From the NCBI GenBank assembly GCA_036392375.1, contig DASVYC010000105.1, forward strand, positions 8,588 to 72,587: a stretch of 64,000 nt of DNA, written 5' to 3'. Of the stretch, positions 18,895 to 27,877 are shown piece after piece. The translations under genes were made by a program, and so were the position numbers. Below the pieces are notes generated by a model, which saw only the letters and a program-made list of their open reading frames with translations, had not been told where the DNA came from and made no database searches. How positions within the stretch are numbered: position 1 is the stretch's first letter; every line of letters starts with the position of its first letter. The DNA is from JAFEBO01 sp036392375. Lineage in GTDB: Bacteria > Planctomycetota > Phycisphaerae > Phycisphaerales > UBA1924.

Positions 18895-20082
18895 ATGCGC
18901 GCGTTCTCAAGGTCTCGGCAGGGCTTGGGTCGGTTGGCGGCGATGGCAGTGGCTCTTGTGGCGGGGTGGGCTCCCGCGGCGTTCACGCCCGGCGACTGCC
19001 TGCACGTCACGATCGCCAGCGGCTACGGCCCGGGCGTCAAGGCCGCGGTCATCTTGCTCTCGGGCAACCCGCTGACGCTCACGCCCCTGGTCACCGCCAA
19101 CGCCGTCATCGGAGACGGTGCATACGACTCGTTCCGCCAGAGCGCGGTGATCATCCGCACGCCCTCGAGTCTGCGCGTCATCTCCGCGGTCAATGCCGCG
19201 GGGACGCTCACTGACATCGCCTACACCGGGGCGCAGGACGCGAGCCTGGTCGCGCCCACCGGTGACGGACGAATCTACTTTCAACGCACCTCCAAGTGGT
19301 CGTACATCGACCGAGGCGGCGTGACCCACGACCTGTTGGACACCGGCGGCGTGAACGTGTTCACCCCCAGCAAGAAGCACCGGCGCGCGTACTACGACCC
19401 GGCCACGAACAGCATCTTCTGCGGCGACGCCGCGGTCGCCGGTGCCACGGTCACGAAGTTCCCGCTCAGCCCCGACGGCACCAGGCTCGCCGCCGCGCCC
19501 ACGGAGAAGGTTCTCTCCACGCCCGGACTCTCCAGCCCTCTGGTCGTGGGCATCTCGCCCGGCCCGGACGGCACGCTCTTCATCAAGCTCGACGACAACG
19601 GCGGCGGCCTGGGCCCCCGGATGTTGCTGCTCGATCCGGCCTCCATGACGCAGAGCACGTACGCACAGAGCAACTACTTCGGCGTGGGCGGTGAGATCGC
19701 TGGCTGCTACGCGCCCGCGCTCGATGTGGCCGTCGTGGTGGATTCGCTCGCCGATCAACTGCGGGTGTTTGCTCAGGGTGCGTCCGGCGCGGGAGCGATC
19801 GTCGCGAACACATCGGGCATCTCGTCGGTGGGGGGCAGCGGCGAGAACGCCACCATGTTCCCGATCACCGCGTCCACCGCGGTGTGCGTCGGGGATCTCA
19901 ACCGCGACGGCCTGGTGGACGACGCCGACTTTTCGATCTTCGCCACTGCGTACAACATCCTCGATTGCGCCGATCCCGCGATGCCCGCGGGCTGCCCGGC
20001 AGATCTCAGCGGCGACGGCCTCGTGGACGACACCGACTTCTCGCTCTTCGCCGTCGCGTACGACACGTTGGTCTGCCCGTGA
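18895..20082 (+). CDS. Secreted GC-dockerin protein, possible beta-propeller
   Basis: 395 residues from the ATG at 18895, with GGAGGG upstream. The N-terminus is Arg-rich, then hydrophobic (LAAMAVALVAGWAPAA). The body has periodic strands: DGRIYFQRTSKWSYI, NSIFCGDAAVAGATVTKF, DGTLFIKLDDNGGG, LDVAVVVDSLADQLRVFAQG. This suggests a propeller like the NHL/SMP-30 type, judged only from periodicity. The canonical tag ends LVCP. No catalytic residues could be identified. Confidence 0.9.
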   Translation: MRAFSRSRQGLGRLAAMAVALVAGWAPAAFTPGDCLHVTIASGYGPGVKAAVILLSGNPLTLTPLVTANAVIGDGAYDSFRQSAVIIRTPSSLRVISAVNAAGTLTDIAYTGAQDASLVAPTGDGRIYFQRTSKWSYIDRGGVTHDLLDTGGVNVFTPSKKHRRAYYDPATNSIFCGDAAVAGATVTKFPLSPDGTRLAAAPTEKVLSTPGLSSPLVVGISPGPDGTLFIKLDDNGGGLGPRMLLLDPASMTQSTYAQSNYFGVGGEIAGCYAPALDVAVVVDSLADQLRVFAQGASGAGAIVANTSGISSVGGSGENATMFPITASTAVCVGDLNRDGLVDDADFSIFATAYNILDCADPAMPAGCPADLSGDGLVDDTDFSLFAVAYDTLVCP

Positions 20083-20207
20083 TCCCGGCAACATCGGCTC
20101 CCGTCATCAGGCTGTCCGATAACCACTCTCCAAGATGCCGCACTCTCTGCAACGATTGTCCTGCGTGAGCGGCGCAATTGGATCGCGCCTGCGCGGGAGA
20201 GATCGAC

Positions 20208-21269
20208 ATGCGAAGCGCGGTGCGTTGCGGCTTGTGTGCGGTGTTGATGGCGTCGAGCGCCTCGGCGCAGGTGTCGTTCTTCATCGGCGGGAACGCCGTC
20301 GGGTCCGACGGACCGTTCTTCGCCGCGTTGTCGGCACCGGCGACGACGTTCACGTTCGACAGCTATTCCAACTTCCAGGAGATCGACCGGTTGTCGCCCG
20401 CGATCGATCTGGCGCTGGTGGGCCCCAGCGGCGAGTTGCGTTCGTCGACGGCGCGGGTGTTCTTTTCGGGTGCCTTCAACGCGCCGGGCCGCGTGAACGC
20501 CGGCGCGCTGCTCGGGTCGACCGCGACGGCGTGGGGCCAGTTCCGTCTCGATTTCGAGGTTCCGGTGGAGGGCGTTGGCGGCTGGCTTTACGACGACGGC
20601 AGCGGGATCAGCAACCACGCGCGGCTGACCGTGATCGATGCGGCGGGCAACTCGTTCACCTCGAACATCGTGGACGCGAACACCACGCCCGCGCACGGCA
20701 TCGACGGTTTCGTCGGGGCCGTGGGTTGCGGCGGGATCGTCGCCGCGATCTTCGAGAGCTACGACACCGATCCCTTCGCGTGGACCTCGGCGCACGAATT
20801 GGACAACGTGCACGTCGGGCGGAACGTGGCCGCGGCGCTGCCGCACACCAGCCGCCCGTGCCCGGGCTCGAGCCTGACGCTCACCGCGGCGGCGCCGGGT
20901 GCGACGACGTTTCAGTGGCGTCGCAACGGCGTGGAGCTGCTCGGTGAGAACGCCGCAACACTGACGATCGCGAGCGTGAGCGGCGTCGATGAAGGCGTGT
21001 ACGACTGCGTGGTGGACGCGGGGCTCGGGGTGTGCGGCGGGAGCGCGACCGCGCCCGCGCGGGTGATCGTCTGCCGCGCCGATCTGACGTGCGACGCCTC
21101 GGTGGACGACGCGGACTTCGTGGTCTTTGCCGGGGCGTACAACCTGTTGGTGTGCGACGACCCGGGGATGCCGCTGGGCTGTCCGGCGGATCTGAACGGG
21201 GACGCGGTCGTGGACGACTCGGACTTCGTTTTGTTTGCGTCGGCGTACAACACGCTCGTGTGCCCGTAG
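20208..21269 (+). CDS. Secreted Ig-containing GC-dockerin protein
   Basis: 353 residues from the ATG at 20208, with GGGAGAG upstream. Residues 1-21 are a signal peptide ending ASSASAQ. Residues of about 22-210 form a sandwich domain with GGWLYDDGSGISNHARLTVIDAAGN, a pattern common before sorting tags. An Ig-like domain follows (CPGSSLTLTAAAPG, TFQWRRNGVELLG, DEGVYDCVV), then the tag, ending LVCP. The Ig domain closely resembles those of the 7348-8361 and 2566-5070 proteins, so Ig-dockerin cassettes appear to have been shuffled. Confidence 0.9.
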   Translation: MRSAVRCGLCAVLMASSASAQVSFFIGGNAVGSDGPFFAALSAPATTFTFDSYSNFQEIDRLSPAIDLALVGPSGELRSSTARVFFSGAFNAPGRVNAGALLGSTATAWGQFRLDFEVPVEGVGGWLYDDGSGISNHARLTVIDAAGNSFTSNIVDANTTPAHGIDGFVGAVGCGGIVAAIFESYDTDPFAWTSAHELDNVHVGRNVAAALPHTSRPCPGSSLTLTAAAPGATTFQWRRNGVELLGENAATLTIASVSGVDEGVYDCVVDAGLGVCGGSATAPARVIVCRADLTCDASVDDADFVVFAGAYNLLVCDDPGMPLGCPADLNGDAVVDDSDFVLFASAYNTLVCP

Positions 21270-21472
21270 CTGGCGTGAGGGGCGAGGTACGCCAGGGGAA
21301 ACCATCGGCGACGTCTGCGATCTGAGCACCTTTGCCGAGCGAGGGGGGGGACCCACGTTCGTCGCCGCCGGGGAGAGTTGAGATTGCGTCACAGGGGCGA
21401 GCGGGTCGGCAATCACTGCGGCCTCCGCCGCGGCTTGACGCTCAAGCGATACTGTCACCAAGAGGGAGTGCC

Positions 21473-24334
21473 ATGCACATCACAATGTGGTCGTGCCGCC
21501 GCGGGCGGATTGGGTTCATTGTCGGTCTGTTCGGCGTGGGTGCCGCCGCGGCGAGCGCGCAGTGTCAGCCGCAGTGGAAGGTCGGTGATCAGCAAGGGTT
21601 GCCCGGCGCGAACGCGGTGGTCAACGACATCGGCATCGGCGACCCGGACGGGGCCGGGCCGATCGGCGACTGCGTCGTCGCGGTGGGGCAGTTCACGTTC
21701 ATCGGCGACGCTCGCACCTACGGCATGGCGTACTGGAACCCCAATGCCCAGAGCGGCTCGGGCTGGGTCGGCATGGGGCGCACCGATCAATCGAGCGGCA
21801 CCAATATCTACGCCGTGAGCAATTACGGCAGCCGCATCATCATCGGCGGCATCTTTGGTGCCATTAACCCGCCGGGTAGCAGCGGCCCGCAGCCGACGAA
21901 CGTTGCCGCATGGGACGGCGCCAAGTGGGTGCCGATCGCGACAAACCAGACGCCGACGTCGGTCACGTCCTTCGCGACGCTGAACTTCACGCTCTATGCC
22001 GCGAGCAATGGGTTCAATCTCCCGAGCACCCGAGCGCTCTACCGGTATACGCCCGGGGCCACGCTGGAGACGGGCTCGTGGACGCCGCTGCTGCCCGATG
22101 TGCAGGGCCAGGTGAACAAGCTGGCGGTGTTCAACAACGAGCTGTACCTGTTCGGCAACATGACGCGCGTGGCGACGCCCAACACCCGGTTCCAGGTCGC
22201 CAAGCTCAACGGCGCCGGCACCGACATCATCGAATTGCCTTCTCTGGGCAACAACAACGGCACGGTCTACGGCGGGATCGTGTACCAGAACGAGCTGTAC
22301 ATCTACGGCACATTCACGATCAGCGGCGGAGCCCCGGCGAACTGCAACTTTGTTGCCAAGCTCAACGGCGCGGGCAACGCCTGGATCCCGACCACCACCG
22401 ACGCGAGCATCGCCCAGTTCAACACGATCGGCACCGGCTTCCGCAGCGCGGCGGTGTACGACGGGCGGCTGGTGCTGGGCACCGACAACACCACCGCGAC
22501 GCCCCTCCGCTCGCTGCTTGGTTCCAACGGCGTCTGGACCGCTCACACGGGCACCACCCAGCAACCCAACTTCATCGTCGCGATGCACCCGACGCCCGAC
22601 GGCCAGCGCCTGGCGATGGGCGGCACCGGCTCGTTCAACTACACCGATTCCAGCGCCCGACGATTCGCGTTCTGGACCCGCAGCACGAACACGTTCGAGC
22701 CCCCCGCTCGTGGCTTGGGTGACTCCGGATTCGGTTACCCATTTGTGGAGGGCGCGGGCACCATTGGATCGAATCTGTATCTTGGCGGATCGTTCGAAGG
22801 AATCGGCGCGAGCAGCGCCAAGAACCTGGCCAGGTGGGACGGCACGACGCTCAGCCCCGCGCCCGGCGCACCGAACTCGTCCATCGACCGCGTCCTCCAA
22901 GGCGTCGGCGAGAACGCCATCTACCTCGTCGGATCCTCGATCGGCCTGCGCCGTTACGACGGATCGACCACGTCCGGCCCCATCGCCGACAACACGCCCG
23001 GCAGCTACAGCAACGGGGTGTTCGGCGTGCAGACGGTCTCGCGCTTCAACGGCGAACTGGTCATCGGCGGCAACTTCAGCGGCTCGGGCGGCAAGCCCTC
23101 ATTCCTGATGCGCCGCGTCGGCTCGATCGAGTCCGGTTCGTGGCAGTCCGTCGGCGGCGTCAGCCCCAGCAGCGTCGTCTCGGCGCTCACCACCTGGAGC
23201 CATCCGTCGGTGGCGGGCGGCGTACCGCTGCTCGTCGCGACCGGCTCGTTTACCCAGATCGGGGCGCTCACGGCCCGCGTCGGCGCGTGGGACGGCACCA
23301 CCTGGCGGGCGCTGGGTCAGGCCAGCTTCACGCCCTCGTACTCGGCGAATGCCGCGACCAACCTGCTCGTGCTCAACGGCGATCTGTACATGTCGGTGTA
23401 CGCCAACGGCGTCAACGGCACCAACAACTACCCCGGTCTCATCCGCTACGACCCCGCGACCGACTTGTGGGTGGAGATCCCCAGCCCACGCCTCGGGCCG
23501 AACCCGATCGTCACCGGCTTCGGTGTGCCTCAGGACGCCGTGGTCGCGTTCGGCTCGATCTGGATGGCGACTCGGAGCTACCAGATCCCGGGCATGAGCG
23601 ACGGGCCGAGCGTGCTGCGCTACGACGGGACGAAGTGGTCGACCTTCGGCGGCTTTGGCGCCTTGTTCCCGCAAACGGAATCGATCGCCGTGTATGGCAC
23701 GGACATCATCCTGACGGGCTTGTTTGGCGCGGTGGGCACGCAGGTTCCGCCGCCGCCGAGCGGCGTGGGAGTGCGCGGCGTGATCAGTGTCGGCTGGGCA
23801 CGTCTCGACACCACCGGCGGTCCGCCCGCGATCACCGGTCAACCCCAGAACCGCACGACCTGCCTGGGAGGCGGCGCGAACTTCACCGTCGCGGGCACAA
23901 CCAACAACCCGCCGCTCGGATATACGTGGCAGTGGAAGGAAGCAACGGCGGGCGCATTCCAGAACGTTGTCAGCGGCGCCAACGGCCGCTTCAACGCCGC
24001 CAACATCGCCGGAGCGACACTCAACATCAGCGGCATCACCAAGGGTCCGAGCCTGCAGTTCCGGACGATCGTTTCCGACGCGTGCTCGGGCCTGGGCAAC
24101 GGACCGATCAGCGACTTCGCGACGCTCACGGTCTGCGACGCCGATCTGGCCAACTGTGACGCCCTGGTTGATGACCTGGATTTCCAGGTGTTCGTCGTGT
24201 CCTACGACATCCTCGACTGCGCCGACCCTGCGATGCCGGCCCAGTGCCCCAGCGATCTCAACAACGACGGGTTTGTGGATGACCAGGATTTCCAGCTCTT
24301 TGTCGTCGCGTATGACGTGCTGATTTGCGAGTGA
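21473..24334 (+). CDS. Secreted Kelch-like repeat protein with Ig and GC-dockerin
   Basis: 953 residues from the ATG at 21473, preceded by GAGGGAG. The signal peptide ends GAAAASAQ at about residue 28. About 750 residues of repeats follow, with VFNNELYLFGNM, VYDGRLVLG, RFNGELVIGGNF and WDGTTWRALG, the same Kelch-like pattern as in the 2566-5070 protein. An Ig-like domain (QPQNRTTCLGGGANFTVAG, YTWQWKE) and the tag complete it. Loop 1 of the tag carries a one-residue insertion (DLANCDALVDD) and the protein ends LICE. Binding or structural role inferred. Confidence 0.93.
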   Translation: MHITMWSCRRGRIGFIVGLFGVGAAAASAQCQPQWKVGDQQGLPGANAVVNDIGIGDPDGAGPIGDCVVAVGQFTFIGDARTYGMAYWNPNAQSGSGWVGMGRTDQSSGTNIYAVSNYGSRIIIGGIFGAINPPGSSGPQPTNVAAWDGAKWVPIATNQTPTSVTSFATLNFTLYAASNGFNLPSTRALYRYTPGATLETGSWTPLLPDVQGQVNKLAVFNNELYLFGNMTRVATPNTRFQVAKLNGAGTDIIELPSLGNNNGTVYGGIVYQNELYIYGTFTISGGAPANCNFVAKLNGAGNAWIPTTTDASIAQFNTIGTGFRSAAVYDGRLVLGTDNTTATPLRSLLGSNGVWTAHTGTTQQPNFIVAMHPTPDGQRLAMGGTGSFNYTDSSARRFAFWTRSTNTFEPPARGLGDSGFGYPFVEGAGTIGSNLYLGGSFEGIGASSAKNLARWDGTTLSPAPGAPNSSIDRVLQGVGENAIYLVGSSIGLRRYDGSTTSGPIADNTPGSYSNGVFGVQTVSRFNGELVIGGNFSGSGGKPSFLMRRVGSIESGSWQSVGGVSPSSVVSALTTWSHPSVAGGVPLLVATGSFTQIGALTARVGAWDGTTWRALGQASFTPSYSANAATNLLVLNGDLYMSVYANGVNGTNNYPGLIRYDPATDLWVEIPSPRLGPNPIVTGFGVPQDAVVAFGSIWMATRSYQIPGMSDGPSVLRYDGTKWSTFGGFGALFPQTESIAVYGTDIILTGLFGAVGTQVPPPPSGVGVRGVISVGWARLDTTGGPPAITGQPQNRTTCLGGGANFTVAGTTNNPPLGYTWQWKEATAGAFQNVVSGANGRFNAANIAGATLNISGITKGPSLQFRTIVSDACSGLGNGPISDFATLTVCDADLANCDALVDDLDFQVFVVSYDILDCADPAMPAQCPSDLNNDGFVDDQDFQLFVVAYDVLICE

Positions 24335-24371
24335 ATCGTCCGTGGCTCAAGCCGCGGTGATTGGAGGCCGG

Positions 24372-25130
24372 ATGCGGACCGTTGCAGTCGTTGCGTTCGC
24401 TTCCTGCGCCTGCGTGGCGCAGGGGCAGAACCTCCTCGTGAACGCGAGCTTCGAGGCTCCGGCCGCAGGCGCGATGTTTGTCAACCGGAGCGGCGACTTT
24501 GGTCCGGGCGGTGGCTGGGGTATCGGGGCCAACATCGACCACATCGGCGGGCTCTGGTCGGCGGCGGCCGGGTCGCAGTCCGTTGATCTCAACGGCAGCA
24601 CCACGGGCTCGGTGTCGCAGACCTTTGCGACGACGCCGGGCGCGCGGTACGCCGTCCGCTACGCGGTGTCGGAGAATTTCTTCGGTGACGGCGACAAGAC
24701 CATGCAGGTGAAGTGGGGGAGCGACGTCATCGACGACGTGCTTGTGATCCACGATGCCGCCCGCACGCCGACGAACATGAAGTGGGCCTATAGGGAGGTG
24801 CGTCACACCGCGACGGTCAATCAGTCCACGATCACGTTCGCCAGCACGACCGGAGCGATGGCGGGCACGGTCGGGTTCGCCGCGTTCTACGGCCCGGCGA
24901 TCGACGACGTGAGCGTGATCGAGTCCGCGGCGTGCGTGGGCGACCTCAACAACGACGGGCTCGTGGACGACACGGACTTTCAGATCTTCGTCCTCGCGTA
25001 CGACATCCTGGATTGCGCCGATCCGGCGATGCCGCCACAGTGCCCCAGCGACTTGACGAGCGATGGCTTCGTGGACGACCTCGATTTCCAGCTGTTCGCG
25101 GCGGCGTATGACAACCTGATCTGCGAGTAG
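24372..25130 (+). CDS. Secreted DUF642-like GC-dockerin protein
   Basis: 252 residues from the ATG at 24372, with GGAGG upstream and only 37 bases after the preceding stop, so co-transcription with it is likely. The short signal peptide ends CVAQGQ. The body starts NLLVNASFEAP and has SQSVDLNGSTTGSVSQTF, YAVRYAVSENFFG and KTMQVKWG. This is the signature of the DUF642/'choice-of-anchor C' galactose-binding-like fold found in plant cell-wall and bacterial surface proteins. The tag ends LICE and its linker has QC in place of GC. Carbohydrate binding is plausible. Confidence 0.9.
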   Translation: MRTVAVVAFASCACVAQGQNLLVNASFEAPAAGAMFVNRSGDFGPGGGWGIGANIDHIGGLWSAAAGSQSVDLNGSTTGSVSQTFATTPGARYAVRYAVSENFFGDGDKTMQVKWGSDVIDDVLVIHDAARTPTNMKWAYREVRHTATVNQSTITFASTTGAMAGTVGFAAFYGPAIDDVSVIESAACVGDLNNDGLVDDTDFQIFVLAYDILDCADPAMPPQCPSDLTSDGFVDDLDFQLFAAAYDNLICE

Positions 25131-25158
25131 TTGCGACGATTGACCATGCTGGTACGCT
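25131..25158 (+). promoter_or_regulatory. Sigma70-type promoter of the FG-GAP gene
   Basis: TTGCGA at 25131-25136 and TACGCT at 25153-25158 are 16 bases apart. They lie directly after the previous stop and about 24 bases before the ATG at 25182. Confidence 0.5.
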
Positions 25159-25181
25159 CGATCCCCGAAAGCGGGGAAGAG

Positions 25182-27728
25182 ATGCAATACGCGCGAATCA
25201 GCGGCGGTAGCGTGCTACGGCGGATCGGGGGCGTGGTGGCCGCGGGGGCGATGCTGTGCACCGCGGGGTGTCCGCCGTACTACGGGTTCCCGCCCTCTGA
25301 AGCGGATGTTCTGCCCGGGGCGCGGGTGATCACGTCGCTCTTCGAAGACGCGTTGATCGAGAATCAGGGCGTGACCCGCCGGGTCATCGTCACGGTCAGC
25401 GACGGCGTCGTCGAGTCCTACGCCTGGCTCGAGAGCGATCCGAACAATCCGGCAACCAGCATCGTGACGTTGCCGGGCCTCTCGGCGCAGCGGGGGTGGT
25501 TGGTCCGGGTCACCCCGGGCACGGTCGACCTGGTGCTGAAGACTGACAATGGCGTGGTGTTCCTTGAGGGTCAGGCCGATGGCACGTTTGACGGACCGCC
25601 GCGGACGATCGACACGGGCCTGCTCGACACGGTGGACGGCAACGGCGTGTCCTTCGCCGACCGCGACAACGACGGCGACATCGACTTGATTGTCGCGGGC
25701 AGCGATCCCAACACCGTTCCGCCCGGCGCCGTCGTCGTGCGACTCTTGGTGAACGACGGCAACGGCAACTTCACCAGCCCGCAGACCGTGCAGCAGCCGC
25801 AGGACGTCTTGGTGCTCACCGATCTCGCGACCGGCGACCTCAACAACGACGGCAAGCCCGAGATCGCGGTGTGCGGAACGACCACGCGCTTCATGACCGT
25901 GAACGGTCTGGGAACGCTGGAGTTCTACTCCACCACAACGGGCCAGAGCCAGGCGAACCCCACGTCGCCGATTGCCGGCACCCAGGGTGATTGCGTGCTG
26001 GCCGATCTCAACGCCGACGGGCGCTCGGACTTCGTGTTCACGCAGGTCTCGGGCGGCGTCGGTGTGCGGCTGGCGCAGGCCGATGGCTCGCTGGGTGCGG
26101 CGCAGAGTTATCCCGGAGGGCTGTCGCGACGGGTGGTCGTCGGCGACTTCAACGCCGACGGCAAGGCCGACGTGGCCTCGCACTCGTTCGCGGCGGCGAA
26201 CATCACGGTTCGCCACGGCGACGGGACGGGTGCGCTGGCCGCGCCGATCGTTATTGACGCGCCGGGGAACGCGGGGCGTCTGGGCTTTGTGCCCAAGGTT
26301 TCCGGCTCTGAAGTGCCGGCGTTCTTGTACACGACCGATCCGCCCCGCGGTGTGATCCAGAGCTACGCGTTCGGGCCCGACGGGCCGCTCTCGACCGATC
26401 GCCGCGCCTTCGCGCGCGACGGCAGCACTCCGGTCTCAACCAAGGACGCCGCGGTCGCCGACGTGAACGGCGACGGATACCTCGATGTCATCGCCTCCGA
26501 GAGCAACACCAGCGAGTTCAACTTCGCCCTGAATGCCGGCGATGGCACCGGCCTGTTCCTGCCCGTTCGCAGCGATCGGCTGTCCACCATCGACCGCATC
26601 GCGACGATGCGTCCGATCGACGGGCAGGGCGACGCGCGTGCCGCGGTCGCGGTTGCGCGAGCCGGCTCTACGTCGGGATTGGTGGTGCGGCTGAACAGCA
26701 CGACGAACCCGACCGACTGGATCGCGACCTCGCTGTTCACGCTGCCCGAGGTCGGCTTGGATGTGGGGGCCGGCGACTTCGACGGCGACGGCCTCGACGA
26801 CGCGGTCTATTGCCACAGCGTCGGGCCCAACGCGATCACCACCGTGATGCAGCAACCGGGCGGCAGCTTTGTGGTCGGTCCCTCGTTCGCGGCGTCCGGT
26901 GGAGCGTGGTCACGCGTGGCCACGGGAGACATCAACGGCGACCACGTTGCGGATGTGATCGTGCTGGATGCCGCCGCGGGGACGATGCGGGTGCTGGGGA
27001 ACACGGGCGAGGGCGCGTTCGCCGCGTTGGGCTCGTTCGCGATGCCTCCGCCGCTGTCGGCGAATGTCGAGGTCGGTGACGTGGACGGCGACGGTAAGGC
27101 GGACGTGATCGTCGGGGCCGGACCGCAGGGTTTGGCGAACGGATCGGTGCGGATCGTGCGGGGTGACGGAGCGGGCGGGTTCCTCGATTCGACGTTCATC
27201 CCGGCAGTAGCACCGGTTACAAGCGTGGCCCGTGCCGACATGGACGGCGACGGGACGAATGATCTGCTGTTCACCACTTCCTCGGGCTCTCCGTCGCTCG
27301 ACGGCTCGCTGGGCTTTGTGCGCGGCACGCCGACGGGGTTCGGCGGGCAGCCGGTGTCGTACCACTACATCCGGGGCGATCCCAAGGCTGTGTTCGCGGT
27401 CGACCTGCGGAGCCCCATCGGAACTCGGCGTGTCGCGTCAACCGGAGTCGTCGAGGTGCTGGTCGCGGGGTACACGAATCTGCAGCCGTACGAGGGCCTC
27501 TCAGTTCTCACGCCGCGCTCGTCGGCGACGTGCGTGGGGGATCTGAACGCCGACGGCTTGGTGGACGACCTCGACTTCCAGATCTTCGCTCTGGCGTACA
27601 ACATCCTCGACTGTGCCGACCCGGGGATGCCCGCGGGGTGTCCGAGCGACCTCAACAACGACGCGGTGGTGGACGACGCGGACTTCCAGGTCTTTGTGGT
27701 GGCGTACAACGCCGTGCTCTGCGAATGA
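25182..27728 (+). CDS. Secreted FG-GAP/VCBS repeat GC-dockerin protein
   Basis: 848 residues from the ATG at 25182, with GGGGAAGAG just before it. The leader VVAAGAMLCTAGC ends in Cys30. TAGC is an imperfect lipobox (Thr rather than Leu/Val/Ile at -3), so a lipoprotein is possible but unproven. Nine FG-GAP/VCBS calcium-binding repeats of the form D-x-(D/N)-x-D-G-x-x-D are visible, such as DRDNDGDIDL, DFNADGKADV, DFDGDGLDDA and DVDGDGKADV, which predicts an integrin-like beta-propeller. The tag ends VLCE. The role is likely calcium-dependent adhesion. Confidence 0.93.
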   Translation: MQYARISGGSVLRRIGGVVAAGAMLCTAGCPPYYGFPPSEADVLPGARVITSLFEDALIENQGVTRRVIVTVSDGVVESYAWLESDPNNPATSIVTLPGLSAQRGWLVRVTPGTVDLVLKTDNGVVFLEGQADGTFDGPPRTIDTGLLDTVDGNGVSFADRDNDGDIDLIVAGSDPNTVPPGAVVVRLLVNDGNGNFTSPQTVQQPQDVLVLTDLATGDLNNDGKPEIAVCGTTTRFMTVNGLGTLEFYSTTTGQSQANPTSPIAGTQGDCVLADLNADGRSDFVFTQVSGGVGVRLAQADGSLGAAQSYPGGLSRRVVVGDFNADGKADVASHSFAAANITVRHGDGTGALAAPIVIDAPGNAGRLGFVPKVSGSEVPAFLYTTDPPRGVIQSYAFGPDGPLSTDRRAFARDGSTPVSTKDAAVADVNGDGYLDVIASESNTSEFNFALNAGDGTGLFLPVRSDRLSTIDRIATMRPIDGQGDARAAVAVARAGSTSGLVVRLNSTTNPTDWIATSLFTLPEVGLDVGAGDFDGDGLDDAVYCHSVGPNAITTVMQQPGGSFVVGPSFAASGGAWSRVATGDINGDHVADVIVLDAAAGTMRVLGNTGEGAFAALGSFAMPPPLSANVEVGDVDGDGKADVIVGAGPQGLANGSVRIVRGDGAGGFLDSTFIPAVAPVTSVARADMDGDGTNDLLFTTSSGSPSLDGSLGFVRGTPTGFGGQPVSYHYIRGDPKAVFAVDLRSPIGTRRVASTGVVEVLVAGYTNLQPYEGLSVLTPRSSATCVGDLNADGLVDDLDFQIFALAYNILDCADPGMPAGCPSDLNNDAVVDDADFQVFVVAYNAVLCE

Positions 27729-27804
27729 GTCTCGCTCCGCGGCTCGGTCGGTGCCCGTGAGGGGCAGAAGAAAGGGTTTCGTGACCGGGGGGTCGCACAA
27801 CCCC

Positions 27805-27833
27805 TTGGTGAATGCACGTCGCGGTGGTAGGCT
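27805..27833 (+). promoter_or_regulatory. Sigma70-type promoter
   Basis: TTGGTG at 27805-27810, a 17-base spacer and TAGGCT at 27828-27833 lie about 45 bases before the ATG at 27878. Confidence 0.5.
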
Positions 27834-27877
27834 GCTCAATCACGCGGCCCGTGCTGCTTCGTGAAGGGAGAAGGTCC